64,000 nt of DNA from Bacilli bacterium (GTDB lineage Bacteria > Bacillota_I > Bacilli_A > RF39 > UBA660): contig JAFUTO010000018.1 in assembly GCA_017484205.1 (NCBI GenBank), forward strand, positions 1 through 64,000. The letters are read 5' to 3'. Below are positions 54,760 to 63,357 of the stretch, piece by piece. Each line of letters begins with the position of its first letter. The first letter of the stretch is position 1. The notes under the pieces were generated by a model. The model was not told the origin of the DNA. It worked only from the letters and a program-made list of their open reading frames with translations, and did not search any database. Made by a program: the position numbers and the translations under genes.

Positions 54760-56760
54760 TTATCCATCCATACGACCTGGATCAAATGGTGTCCTAGGAT
54801 CATTACTATTGCTATTATTATTTCGTGGAGCATTGCTGCTAACACTATTTTGTGCATCTGACATCATTTGAAGAATTTCATCATCACTATAGTTACTAGC
54901 TCCTTGACTTGTTGATGGTATAATAACATCACTATGATTCATTCCTACCTCAGCATCACTTAGCATTTCAAACACAGGTTTGTCGTCTGGAGCAGCATTT
55001 ATCACATTTGTAACTGTAGGATTTCCTGTTTCATTATATTTACGAGTTTTAATAGAATCTTCCAATCTAGCATCATCAGCATATGTTTTTCTCATTGATT
55101 CATGTGTTGCTTCTAGTCCTTTTAATGTTTTTGTAGAAGTCTCAGTTGCTCTTTGTAGGTCTGCTATGGAAGTATACGTTTTACCATTTACTTTTACACC
55201 TTTGAATGCTTGTCCCATAGCTTGAGCCTGAGTTAATGCAGCTTGGAAGTTCTTATTTCTTTCGCCTTCATTATCAGCATTCATCAAAGAGTTTATGAAA
55301 TCATTATGCTTATAACCAACTTTGTCATATGCGCTTCTATTTTTACCATCTAATGCTTTAATATTATCAATTCCTGCTCTGTCGCCGCGTTTCCATTGTT
55401 GATCCATTTTTCTAAGTTCATTTCTACCTTCTGTTCTACGTTTCAACATATCAGCATGCATAGGCGCTAAATCACTAAGTTTCTTTGCATTACCACCTAA
55501 ACCAACACTTGAGAAACCATGTTTTAAGCCTTCCCAAGCATTACCACCATTCATTGCAGCATCTACCGCTCCGATACCAGCACCTAAAGCAGCACCAGCT
55601 ATAGGAACAGAACTCAATTGTTTCATTGGATTTAAATTGAATTTTCCAGATAATTTTAATCCTGTAATATCCTCTATAATTTTAGGTAATTCTTTAGCAA
55701 ACATCAATGTACCTAAGATTAAGAATATAACAACAAATATTCCTGGTTCTTTGCAATTTGTTGTTGATAAGGCATCACCTGAAAAACTCCAACTACATAT
55801 TTTCACATCTCTATTCATAATAAATTCTGTTATTATGTATATTGCAAAATCAATACCGGCTAATCTTACAAATAAATCTAGATATGTACTTGTACAAGTA
55901 TTCAACCACTTTTTGAACATTCCTTGTCCTTTATCGTCGATGTAAGAAACAATTGGAATAGGAGCAATTAATTGTAAAAACGCTAATTTAATTGTACGTG
56001 TAGCAATATCTATACAGAACATAAGCAGTACATAAGCAACAAATCCGCCTACTAACGATGATATACCAAATATATAGGTTACAACGAATGTATCACCATT
56101 TGTTGTATCAGGTATCCTTGCCATTTTTGTTAAATATGTATAACCACCTGTTGATTGATATGCATTATAGTATGCGTTAGCAGCTGTATCTTGTCCATCT
56201 GCTTCCAAAGACCTTTTACACTCTTCACTATATGTTACAGAATCACATCCAGAATATGAACTATCCGGTCTAATAAATCCCGATAATATTTGTGTAGCTA
56301 TTTTATCACCAACGGTACTTTTGTCACTATTAGTAGCAACACTATAATCACCGCCTGAATTACCAGTTATAAGTCTTCCGATTGTATCATCTTCTAATAT
56401 TAAGTATTGTAGTGCCATTGCATATCTAAATACAATTGGAACAACTAATATCATAACAAACATTATAACAACATTTTTTATGATACCACCAAAACCATTT
56501 TTAGAATCAGTCATCTTATCTGGTTCAATTATGTATTGAACAATTGAAAAAGATAATTTGAACAACATAATAACACCAATAATGGTATAAATTCTTTGAC
56601 CAAATGATCCTACGCCATCTGAGCCAAATATATTTACTCTAGCTATATCCGTCATTAAATTATATACTTGTATTAATAGCCAATATATTACATTGTCAAA
56701 AGCTGAAAATAATACTCTTATGCCGCTTAATATAAAATGCCCAAAACTAGCTAAGACCAT
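54760..56760 (-). CDS. VirB6/TrbL-like polytopic channel protein
   Basis: The 666-residue protein has an N-terminal half with about six membrane segments (including near 15-40, 58-75, 95-120, 225-250, 290-310 and 340-360) and outside loops with Cys residues (CDSVTYSEEC, KICSWSF..TTNC). The C-terminal 280 residues are hydrophilic and rich in Asn, Asp and Lys. Size, topology and position before VirB3 and VirB4 genes fit the VirB6/TrbL/TcpH group, the inner-membrane channel. Start at ATG 56760 (SD GGGTGATGTT), with a promoter at 56807-56835. Confidence 0.82.
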   Translation of the reverse strand: MVLASFGHFILSGIRVLFSAFDNVIYWLLIQVYNLMTDIARVNIFGSDGVGSFGQRIYTIIGVIMLFKLSFSIVQYIIEPDKMTDSKNGFGGIIKNVVIMFVMILVVPIVFRYAMALQYLILEDDTIGRLITGNSGGDYSVATNSDKSTVGDKIATQILSGFIRPDSSYSGCDSVTYSEECKRSLEADGQDTAANAYYNAYQSTGGYTYLTKMARIPDTTNGDTFVVTYIFGISSLVGGFVAYVLLMFCIDIATRTIKLAFLQLIAPIPIVSYIDDKGQGMFKKWLNTCTSTYLDLFVRLAGIDFAIYIITEFIMNRDVKICSWSFSGDALSTTNCKEPGIFVVIFLILGTLMFAKELPKIIEDITGLKLSGKFNLNPMKQLSSVPIAGAALGAGIGAVDAAMNGGNAWEGLKHGFSSVGLGGNAKKLSDLAPMHADMLKRRTEGRNELRKMDQQWKRGDRAGIDNIKALDGKNRSAYDKVGYKHNDFINSLMNADNEGERNKNFQAALTQAQAMGQAFKGVKVNGKTYTSIADLQRATETSTKTLKGLEATHESMRKTYADDARLEDSIKTRKYNETGNPTVTNVINAAPDDKPVFEMLSDAEVGMNHSDVIIPSTSQGASNYSDDEILQMMSDAQNSVSSNAPRNNNSNSNDPRTPFDPGRMDG

Positions 56761-56806
56761 AACATCACCCATTCTTCTATATTTTTATTTAATTTCCACC
56801 ACAATA

Positions 56807-56835
56807 ATTATACCATAAATATAGCGCATTTACAA
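56807..56835 (-). promoter_or_regulatory. promoter of the VirB6-VirD4 part of the cluster
   Basis: TTGTAA (56830-56835), 17 bases, TATAAT (56807-56812) with TGG before it (extended -10). It can drive the seven genes from 56760 to 46570. Confidence 0.65.
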
Positions 56836-56904
56836 TTAACTTAATATATATTTTATAAGGTTTTTTCTAAAATTTTAAAGATTGATAATGTTTTATTAAT
56901 TATA

Positions 56905-57804
56905 CTAATTTAAAATATATTCTCTAGATAAAATTCTATCATCAGAAGCATATTTAATTATAAATTCATTATTTTCCCTACATATAATTATTCCTATCGT
57001 TTTATCTTGATTTATTGTTTTAATATTTTCATCTATATAATTCATATATACTTGTATTTGACCTATATATTCTTTCTTTAATTCTGTTATTTTTAATTCT
57101 ACAACTACATAACTATTAAATTTAATATTATATAAAAGTATATCTATATAATTATAACTATTACCTATCTTTATAGGATATTCATTACCTATATACGAAA
57201 ATCCTTCACCTAATTCTTTTAAAAAATTATCTATATTTTCTAATATAAGTAATTTAAGCACTTTTTCTTTATTCACATTTATATTATTTGGATTGCCAAT
57301 TATAATAGGATTCTTTATTATATCAGGCAATGTTATATCTTCTTTATTAATTAGTTTCATTTTTGTTTTATCATCTAATCTTTCGTATTCTTTAGATTTG
57401 ATTCTATCTCTTAAACCTCTTATAGTTAAATTTTGTTGCTCCGTTAAATTAATGTAATAATTCATTTCATTAATGTCTTTTATTGACAACAATTCAAAAT
57501 AGTGGCTTTGAGTCAATTGGTGCGACATTGTCGCACCTTTTTGAATCATCAAATAGAATTGACGCATTCTCTTTAATAAAGTGGTATTGTACTTCTCCCC
57601 AATTTCTTTCATTAACTTTATTGAATATTCTTTAATTAAATGTTCACCATATTTAGATCTAGATTCTCCTCCCTGAGCTTCTATAAGTAATTTCCCCACA
57701 TTATAACAAGTCATCAAATCTGATCTATTTTTTGAATAATCCTTTACCTTTCTATATGTCTCGTTATTTATTAATTCTTGTTTTATTTCTTCATAATAAT
57801 TCAT
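56905..57804 (-). CDS. DUF1016/YhcG-type protein with PDDEXK nuclease fold
   Basis: The N-terminal helical domain (YYNVGKLL-type segment near 33-42, then SKYGEHLIKEYS) and the region KRMRQFYLMIQ are typical of DUF1016. The C-terminal domain holds YIDILLYNIKFNSYVVVELKI, that is the D-(X)n-ExK core of PDDEXK nucleases. Such proteins occur near restriction and mobile elements; their role is not settled. It interrupts the order VirB2-VirB6 and is preceded by AGGAGG twice, with a nine-codon frame (starting MKRRNYELL) overlapping its start. It is probably an inserted cargo gene. Confidence 0.85.
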   Translation of the reverse strand: MNYYEEIKQELINNETYRKVKDYSKNRSDLMTCYNVGKLLIEAQGGESRSKYGEHLIKEYSIKLMKEIGEKYNTTLLKRMRQFYLMIQKGATMSHQLTQSHYFELLSIKDINEMNYYINLTEQQNLTIRGLRDRIKSKEYERLDDKTKMKLINKEDITLPDIIKNPIIIGNPNNINVNKEKVLKLLILENIDNFLKELGEGFSYIGNEYPIKIGNSYNYIDILLYNIKFNSYVVVELKITELKKEYIGQIQVYMNYIDENIKTINQDKTIGIIICRENNEFIIKYASDDRILSREYILN

Positions 57805-57892
57805 AATTCCTCCTTTTCATAAATTTACCTCCTATTTATAACATACGTGAAAACTTTTTAATTTCCTTTTTTTGGAAGATTTTTTAAATTTA

Positions 57893-57927
57893 GACACAAA
57901 AAAAGCAATGATATCATTGCTTATTTA
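57893..57927 (-). terminator. terminator of the VirB2-like pilin gene
   Basis: AGCAATGA and TCATTGCT form a perfect stem around TA, with T7 on the minus strand (plus strand A7). It separates the pilin transcript from the nuclease gene. Confidence 0.7.
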
Positions 57928-57932
57928 CTATA

Positions 57933-58262
57933 TTACTTAGCACCTAATAAACTAGATACGCATGCCATAATGCTTTGGCCATCTTCTCCAGCTACTAAAG
58001 TTACAACTAACTTAACAATTGTAAATACAAAGAATACAATTGCTGCAGCTATTAATCTTGAAACGAAAACTTTTTGGTTTTTCTTGATATCGTCTTCCTT
58101 TTGAGAGATAACTGCCTTACCTAAATCTAACATACCCATAATAATTAATAGAAGTGGAATACCTATTCTAATAACATTATAAATTAAAGTTGTTAAACCA
58201 ACTATTTGAGCTGGGACAGTTACATCACCACAAGTTACTTCTTTTGCTAAAACGAAAAACAT
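57933..58262 (-). CDS. VirB2/TrbC-like pilin or channel subunit
   Basis: A 109-residue protein with two long hydrophobic segments (about 18-41 and 64-87) divided by a charged loop SQKEDDIKKNQKVFVSR, and one Cys on each outer side (TCGD near the start, MACVSS near the end). This is the shape of VirB2/TrbC-type proteins of Gram-positive type IV systems; there is no cleavable signal of the classical kind. ATG 58262 has AGGAGG at an ideal distance, plus its own promoter and terminator, so it is probably made in excess, as expected of a fibre subunit. Confidence 0.75.
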   Translation of the reverse strand: MFFVLAKEVTCGDVTVPAQIVGLTTLIYNVIRIGIPLLLIIMGMLDLGKAVISQKEDDIKKNQKVFVSRLIAAAIVFFVFTIVKLVVTLVAGEDGQSIMACVSSLLGAK

Positions 58263-58284
58263 AAAATTCCTCCTCACTACTTAT

Positions 58285-58313
58285 ATAATACTATTATTTT
58301 ATATGTTTGTCAA
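58285..58313 (-). promoter_or_regulatory. promoter of the VirB2-like pilin gene
   Basis: TTGACA (58308-58313), 17 bases, TATTAT (58285-58290), just after the stop region of the preceding gene. Confidence 0.65.
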
Positions 58314-58321
58314 TTATTTCC

Positions 58322-59398
58322 TTATTTTATAATATAAGGTTTAGCTTCTGTTCCATCACCTGATATATATGTGTTTTCTCCACTAATATTAAACATAATA
58401 GAAGCTCTTACTGTATTATTGGTTCTCTTTTCTTCTACGTATCCATATGAAATCGTAAATGCTTGATATGTATTCTCAGCTACTCCAGTTAAAGTCCATA
58501 CAGTATACTCATATATATTATAGAAATAATTGTAATTAGCACAGGCGCCATCAAGCACACTTTTACAGTTACTATCAAGACTAACTCTTGCATACTCAAT
58601 AGGAGTTATTAATCCAACATAATCTTTTACTGTTGAACTACACTCATTTAGACTCATTGATCCATCTTCTAACCCACGTTTTGCAGTACACCAATCATAA
58701 TTGATAATATATTTTTTTAAACTATCATCATATTTTTCATATGCCTCATCAATAGTCTCTTTAATCCTACTTTTTGCATAATCATTTATTCCTAAACTAT
58801 CTTGTTTTCTTTCTACATTATATCTATTATCAAATGGATAAGTAACATTTGATGTTGTACTTTCAACTAACTTTATATTGTTATTACTATCTATAGAAAC
58901 AATTCTATATATCTTATCAGCTAATTTTATATAGTTATTTACATATTCACCTCTATAGTAATATGTACCATTTGATGCATACAAACCATTACCTGAAGTG
59001 ACTACATTTTCTTTTAATACATCAATTATTTCTCTAGTTTTATACTCACTACAATCTAGTGAAACAATATGTAAGTATTGTCCATTATTGTTTGTAGTTT
59101 TAATTTCAGCACTACAACCAGTATTTCTAGTTGATTTATCAAATGATTTCATGTATTTATTTGATATTAATGTTTCGGATGTTATACGAACAGATTCACC
59201 ATCATTTTTAGGTAATTCTTCTGAATGGTCATTATAATATCTTACAGTTGCTCTTTCAATTAGGTTTACTAATTTATCATTGCTTACCTTAGAGCCCATA
59301 ATCGCTATGATGATAAAGAATAATACAAGTATTACTACTAGACCACCAATCAACATACCAAACATTTTAAACATTTTTTTATTTTCTTCTGTTAACAT
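58322..59398 (-). CDS. membrane-anchored pseudopilin-like protein with DUF6273-like domain
   Basis: The 358-residue protein has one membrane segment (about 13-34) and an outside part with several Cys. From about 135 comes SGNGLYASNGTYYYRGEYVNNYIKLADKIYRIVSID (landmarks GLYASNG, NYIKLADKIYRIVSI), the start of a domain common on surface proteins of gut Bacilli and often annotated DUF6273 or formylglycine-enzyme-like. It sits between the CpaE-like ATPase and VirB2, so I infer a tip or adhesin part. Identity with a known pilus gene is not claimed. Confidence 0.65.
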   Translation of the reverse strand: MLTEENKKMFKMFGMLIGGLVVILVLFFIIIAIMGSKVSNDKLVNLIERATVRYYNDHSEELPKNDGESVRITSETLISNKYMKSFDKSTRNTGCSAEIKTTNNNGQYLHIVSLDCSEYKTREIIDVLKENVVTSGNGLYASNGTYYYRGEYVNNYIKLADKIYRIVSIDSNNNIKLVESTTSNVTYPFDNRYNVERKQDSLGINDYAKSRIKETIDEAYEKYDDSLKKYIINYDWCTAKRGLEDGSMSLNECSSTVKDYVGLITPIEYARVSLDSNCKSVLDGACANYNYFYNIYEYTVWTLTGVAENTYQAFTISYGYVEEKRTNNTVRASIMFNISGENTYISGDGTEAKPYIIK

Positions 59399-59409
59399 CT
59401 TCTATCCCC

Positions 59410-60417
59410 CTATAAACCAAGTAAACCTAAAATACCCTTCTTTTTCTCTGCTTCTTCTGAATCACTTTGTTGAGTAAATCCCATCTTAGTCAACATAGAG
59501 TTAAGAATATATATATCTTTTTCTCTATCATCTAATGGTGGTAAATTATAGAATACTTTAAGCCTTGCTTCGTATTCAAAGTCTAATACATCTTTAGCTG
59601 TTAATAGACTTTTATTTAAAACGACATGTTTTCCTTTTAAAGTTTCTAATATTTGTGGTTCTACCATCATCATTTTATTAATTCTAATAATAGATGGTTC
59701 TATTAAATACAAAATATCATGTACAGCAGACATAGCTGGAGAACTACTATTCATATCAATTAAAATAATGTCAGCATTACTATTTTTAGCTACAACACTA
59801 CCTATATTAGTAGAAGTTGTTGAAATAAGTGATTTATCTCTAAAATATGTAAAATCGCTTTTATCTACTTCAATTGCTACTACTTTATAGTGCTTTTCTA
59901 ACATTTTTTTCATCATATATACTAATGTAGTAGCACCTGCTTCTTTAGTAACATTTTTAATACCTATGATTCTAACACCATGTGATGAATCGTAAGCAGT
60001 CATACCCATACCACTGCCTGTCCCATCATCTTCATGTTCAATTTGATGATATTGTGCAACATCACGATATGTATTAGGATGATTATATAAATACATTACA
60101 CCCTCTACATTTTTAGTGAAGTTATAAATACCTATCGAAATAAGCTGTGACAAAAATTCTGGTGATGATACTTCTGGTGAATCATCTAGTAATAAGATTA
60201 ACTTATCCATATCTAATGATATAGATAATTTTTGTAATGTTTTTATATCAGTATAATCCTTTAATGCAGTTATATCTAATACCATTCTTTGATAGAAAAG
60301 GTTTTGATATTTAGATATAATTTCATTAACCTCAAAAACACCTTGTTCACTTTTTATAACATCAATCGTTAAACTTTGCAATAATTCTGCTGATTTATTT
60401 GAAATAATAACGTTCAT
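59410..60417 (-). CDS. CpaE/TadZ-like ATPase
   Basis: TadZ proteins place the Tad pilus at the cell surface. The first 110 residues look like an atypical receiver domain. From about 148, IIGIKNVTKEAGATTLVYMM is a CpaE-type P-loop in which KEAGATT stands for the usual KGGVGATT, with one Gly pair altered. DIILIDMNSS near 215 is the Walker B strand. A Lys-rich tail ends GILGLLGL. Start codon overlaps the stop of the preceding pseudopilin gene (TAATG). Confidence 0.78.
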   Translation of the reverse strand: MNVIISNKSAELLQSLTIDVIKSEQGVFEVNEIISKYQNLFYQRMVLDITALKDYTDIKTLQKLSISLDMDKLILLLDDSPEVSSPEFLSQLISIGIYNFTKNVEGVMYLYNHPNTYRDVAQYHQIEHEDDGTGSGMGMTAYDSSHGVRIIGIKNVTKEAGATTLVYMMKKMLEKHYKVVAIEVDKSDFTYFRDKSLISTTSTNIGSVVAKNSNADIILIDMNSSSPAMSAVHDILYLIEPSIIRINKMMMVEPQILETLKGKHVVLNKSLLTAKDVLDFEYEARLKVFYNLPPLDDREKDIYILNSMLTKMGFTQQSDSEEAEKKKGILGLLGL

Positions 60418-60875
60418 TAGTTCTCATACCACCTTTCTCCATCAAAGTTCCAATATATAATTTGAGAATCACCTTTAACTTGTAAAGTTAAATATTGCCC
60501 TATAGCAGGGATATCAAAATGTACATACACAATAATATGATAATATGGACCTCTAGTAGTTACTTTTTCATATATACAATAATCAAATCTACCAGGTCTA
60601 ATATCATGTACTATCCTCATATCTTCAATTTCTTTGCATTTACGGGTACTATCTGTATTAACAGTATAACCCATCTTTCTTAAATCTTCATATATATCCT
60701 TTTCAGCATCGCCATCTTCTTCGTATCCATTATATTTTTCAATAATACCTACTATTTTATTTTTAGCTTTAAACGCTTTTGTATACGCGATTGTGCCTAT
60801 AATAATCATCATTATCAAAAAAGAGAATACAATAGCAAGTGTCATTAAAAAAGCATTACCTATAGATTCTTTCAT
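60417..60875 (-). CDS. TadE-like pseudopilin 2
   Basis: The 152-residue protein starts MKESIGNAFLM, then has a hydrophobic segment (about 10-32) and KAFKAKNKIVGIIEKYNGYEE. The C-terminal domain has two Cys (RKCKEI, DYCIYE). It is a clear paralogue of the next gene: both share MKESIG, the membrane segment, YxKAFKA and IxEKYxGY. Shape and place fit TadE/TadF minor pilins. Ribosome binding site GGGAGTG. Confidence 0.72.
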   Translation of the reverse strand: MKESIGNAFLMTLAIVFSFLIMMIIIGTIAYTKAFKAKNKIVGIIEKYNGYEEDGDAEKDIYEDLRKMGYTVNTDSTRKCKEIEDMRIVHDIRPGRFDYCIYEKVTTRGPYYHIIVYVHFDIPAIGQYLTLQVKGDSQIIYWNFDGERWYEN

Positions 60876-60892
60876 TTTTTAATCACACTCCC

Positions 60893-61360
60893 TTATGTAT
60901 TCGTAAAACGATATATACGCGTTGTCTTAGCGTATACTGGTACCCTTAGTCTAGTTCCAAACATAGTAAAATCAAATGCCATATATGTAAGTACACCATA
61001 GCTATAATGATTATCTACTCTATTGTCGCTTTCTGTATCATCATTGTCAAAAAAATAAATACAATATTGATACATTTGATCATATGAATTTACTAATTGT
61101 CCTTCTAACTTATATGATTCTCTTGTAGGAGCACATTTACTAGAATCGCCACGAAGATATCCTACACTACCTAGATCCCTATTAATTTGTTCTATAGCCA
61201 AGTCATTATAACCTTCATATTTTTCTAAAGATTTGACTATCAAAGAGGCAGCTTTAAATGCTTTACTATAGCTATAAATACCTATTATAAATACAAAAGC
61301 AACAGAAACAAATATAATAATAATATTAATTGTTACTGTTAAACCTATACTTTCTTTCAT
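60893..61360 (-). CDS. TadE-like pseudopilin 1
   Basis: The 155-residue protein begins MKESIGLTVTIN with a hydrophobic segment to about 28, then YSYSKAFKAASLIVKSLEKYEGY. Two Cys residues (SKCAPT, YQYCIYF) agree with those of its paralogue. I infer an origin by duplication. It lies directly after the Flp-like pilin, with a strong site AAGGAGG. Confidence 0.72.
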   Translation of the reverse strand: MKESIGLTVTINIIIIFVSVAFVFIIGIYSYSKAFKAASLIVKSLEKYEGYNDLAIEQINRDLGSVGYLRGDSSKCAPTRESYKLEGQLVNSYDQMYQYCIYFFDNDDTESDNRVDNHYSYGVLTYMAFDFTMFGTRLRVPVYAKTTRIYRFTNT

Positions 61361-61391
61361 AAAGCTACCTCCTTAACGCAAAATTAGTTAA

Positions 61392-61583
61392 TTAATAATC
61401 TTTACATTCATAATCTATACTACAACTACCATTTGTCCATATACCACCCTCGTTAGTACAACAAGTTTTTTGTTCAATACTTTTCATCATTCTAGTTATG
61501 ATTGGTGTAGCAATGGCAACAATTGCAGCTATTAAGACAATTGTAACAACTGTCATGTTTGCTTCTCCTGCAGCTTCCTTCAT
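61392..61583 (-). CDS. Flp-like major pilin candidate
   Basis: This 63-residue protein starts MKEAAG, continues into one hydrophobic helix (EANMTVVTIVLIAAIVA, about 7-32) and ends in a short Cys-rich domain (KTCCTNEGG, SCSIDYEC). The size and single helix fit Flp pilins, which are cut after a Gly by a prepilin peptidase; the family Glu at +5 is absent and a Glu stands at +1. It has its own promoter (61612-61641), as expected for an abundant subunit. Confidence 0.68.
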   Translation of the reverse strand: MKEAAGEANMTVVTIVLIAAIVAIATPIITRMMKSIEQKTCCTNEGGIWTNGSCSIDYECKDY

Positions 61584-61611
61584 TTTATCACCACCTTACC
61601 TCTACATTTTT

Positions 61612-61644
61612 ATTATACCATATTTTTGGTATTGTAAACAATAC
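61612..61644 (-). promoter_or_regulatory. promoter of the Flp-like pilin with palindromic operator
   Basis: TTGTTT (61636-61641), 18 bases, TATAAT (61612-61617) with TGG before it. The -35 lies inside a nearly perfect palindrome, GTATTGT-AA-ACAATAC (61629-61644), which directly follows the tadC stop and could bind a repressor. Confidence 0.6.
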
Positions 61645-62441
61645 TATAAATTCATCATGCTCATCATCGCGAATAATAGAATACCTAAGATACCACCACC
61701 GGTAACGAATAACATAATCATCGTACGTTTTTCCATGCCATCAAGTCTCTCTTGATATTTTTGTTCACGGCTCTTATTTTGCAAAGTAGAAACAGTTCTT
61801 GAGAACATCATTAATTGTTCCTCTTTTCTTTCTTGAGAACCTAAACCAAGTCTATATAAAAGTCTCATCATACGCATAGAATCTCTAACTGGATATTCTT
61901 TTGCGAAATCCATATAAGGATCAACAGAAGAATCACCAGCTTCAATTTTTTGAACTAATCTTCTAAGTCCTGGTTTAAATATTTCAGGAGCAGTATCTAT
62001 GGATCTTGATAATGCTACTGGAACTGTATAATGTTGAATTAATATTTCCAAACTTTTTAAGTAATAAGGTAACATTTGATCTATTTGGTGCAAATTTGCC
62101 TTATAATAATTTTTTAAACTTGTATATGAACTTTTGAATACAATATATCCACCAGCTAAAGCTATTAAAGCATATACAAATTTAAAATTTTGTAAGAACA
62201 AAAATATTAAAGCAACAATAGTTATTAAACCATTTCTTACTCTTTGGCCATATAGTTTATTAACATCTAAATCGCCTGTTTTATATTTAATACTCAATAA
62301 GAATTCATAATCATCTTCTTTTAAGAACATGAAATAAGGTTGAGTTTCATATATGAATTTATTTAAATCAATTCTTTTGTTATACCACATTACAAATAGT
62401 ATCAATGCAGTAATAATTATAAACATTATTCCTATACTCAT
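61644..62441 (-). CDS. tadC: Tad pilus assembly membrane protein TadC
   Basis: TadC is one of two GspF-type proteins that form the inner-membrane platform of the pilus. The 265-residue protein has membrane segments at about 5-20, 70-105 and 240-263. The GspF core in between contains LPYYLKSLEILIQHYTVPVALSRSI (landmarks LPYYLKSLEIL, VPVALSRSI) and FAKEYPVRDSMRMMRLL. The start overlaps the tadB stop by one base. The paralogous order tadB-tadC is the usual one. Confidence 0.85.
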   Translation of the reverse strand: MSIGIMFIIITALILFVMWYNKRIDLNKFIYETQPYFMFLKEDDYEFLLSIKYKTGDLDVNKLYGQRVRNGLITIVALIFLFLQNFKFVYALIALAGGYIVFKSSYTSLKNYYKANLHQIDQMLPYYLKSLEILIQHYTVPVALSRSIDTAPEIFKPGLRRLVQKIEAGDSSVDPYMDFAKEYPVRDSMRMMRLLYRLGLGSQERKEEQLMMFSRTVSTLQNKSREQKYQERLDGMEKRTMIMLFVTGGGILGILLFAMMSMMNL

Positions 62442-63346
62442 TACTCTTCACCTACATTCTCATTATAATATTTTTCACCACTTAGGATGAAGAATGTGTT
62501 TAACATTACAACAACATGTAGAAGTATTTGTACTAACACATTTTCTAATAATTTAATATAAGAGTCAACACCTACCATCATTTGAACTAACATTATCATT
62601 AAATATAAGACAATACCAAATTGTAAGAATTTTTTGTGGAATGCAGCTCTATCCATTCTATCACGATAAACTCCTTCAACTAATTGGTCAATATCCAATG
62701 ACATGTTTTCAAGTGGTCCTGATGCATCTTTAGAACCTTCATTTGTTATTTGCAAGAATAATTGGTGCATATTTCTAACCATATAATAATCATACTTATT
62801 GTTCATATAAGATAATGATTCATCTATAGAACCATTCTGCATTGCTAAATCTAGCATTACTTTAACATCAGCCTTAACTGGATCTTCTAAAACTCCTGAT
62901 TCATATACACCTTCAAGTGATTTAACAAATGATTGAGTTGTTGCAAATTCCATTATTGTATTTGTAGTATATACTTGTATTTGTTCAAATAAGAACTCAC
63001 TATATACTCTCTTACACCTTAAATATGATAAATAAGGAATAGTAGATATAGCGATTATTATATATACTATACATATAATTAAGTTATAAAAATATAAATA
63101 TGAAATTACACCTGCACCTGCTCCAAAAGCAACTATTTGGACTATATATTGTCTAGGTGTAAAATCTTGGCCTAAATCTTTAACCTTTTCACGGATTACC
63201 TTATATGAGAATGGTGCATATTTATCATATATACTTTTACTTTGCCTAACGATAAATTTATATACACCCTCTTTACTGTTTCTTCTATATAATATTAGAA
63301 ATATTAATATTAAAGTTACAAGTAAAAACGTCGTCAAAGGTGCCAT
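62441..63346 (-). CDS. tadB: Tad pilus assembly membrane protein TadB
   Basis: The 301-residue protein has membrane segments at about 3-20, 88-125 and 250-290. The GspF domain in between includes FEQIQVYTTNTIMEFATTQSFVKSLEGVYE (landmarks YTTNTIMEFA, SFVKSLEGVY) and NEGSKDASGPLENMSLDIDQLVEGVYRDR. It follows the TadA C-terminus by 11 bases. With tadC it fixes this part of the cluster as Tad-type rather than competence- or type II-type. Confidence 0.85.
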   Translation of the reverse strand: MAPLTTFLLVTLILIFLILYRRNSKEGVYKFIVRQSKSIYDKYAPFSYKVIREKVKDLGQDFTPRQYIVQIVAFGAGAGVISYLYFYNLIICIVYIIIAISTIPYLSYLRCKRVYSEFLFEQIQVYTTNTIMEFATTQSFVKSLEGVYESGVLEDPVKADVKVMLDLAMQNGSIDESLSYMNNKYDYYMVRNMHQLFLQITNEGSKDASGPLENMSLDIDQLVEGVYRDRMDRAAFHKKFLQFGIVLYLMIMLVQMMVGVDSYIKLLENVLVQILLHVVVMLNTFFILSGEKYYNENVGEE

Positions 63347-63357
63347 ACTATCCCTCC

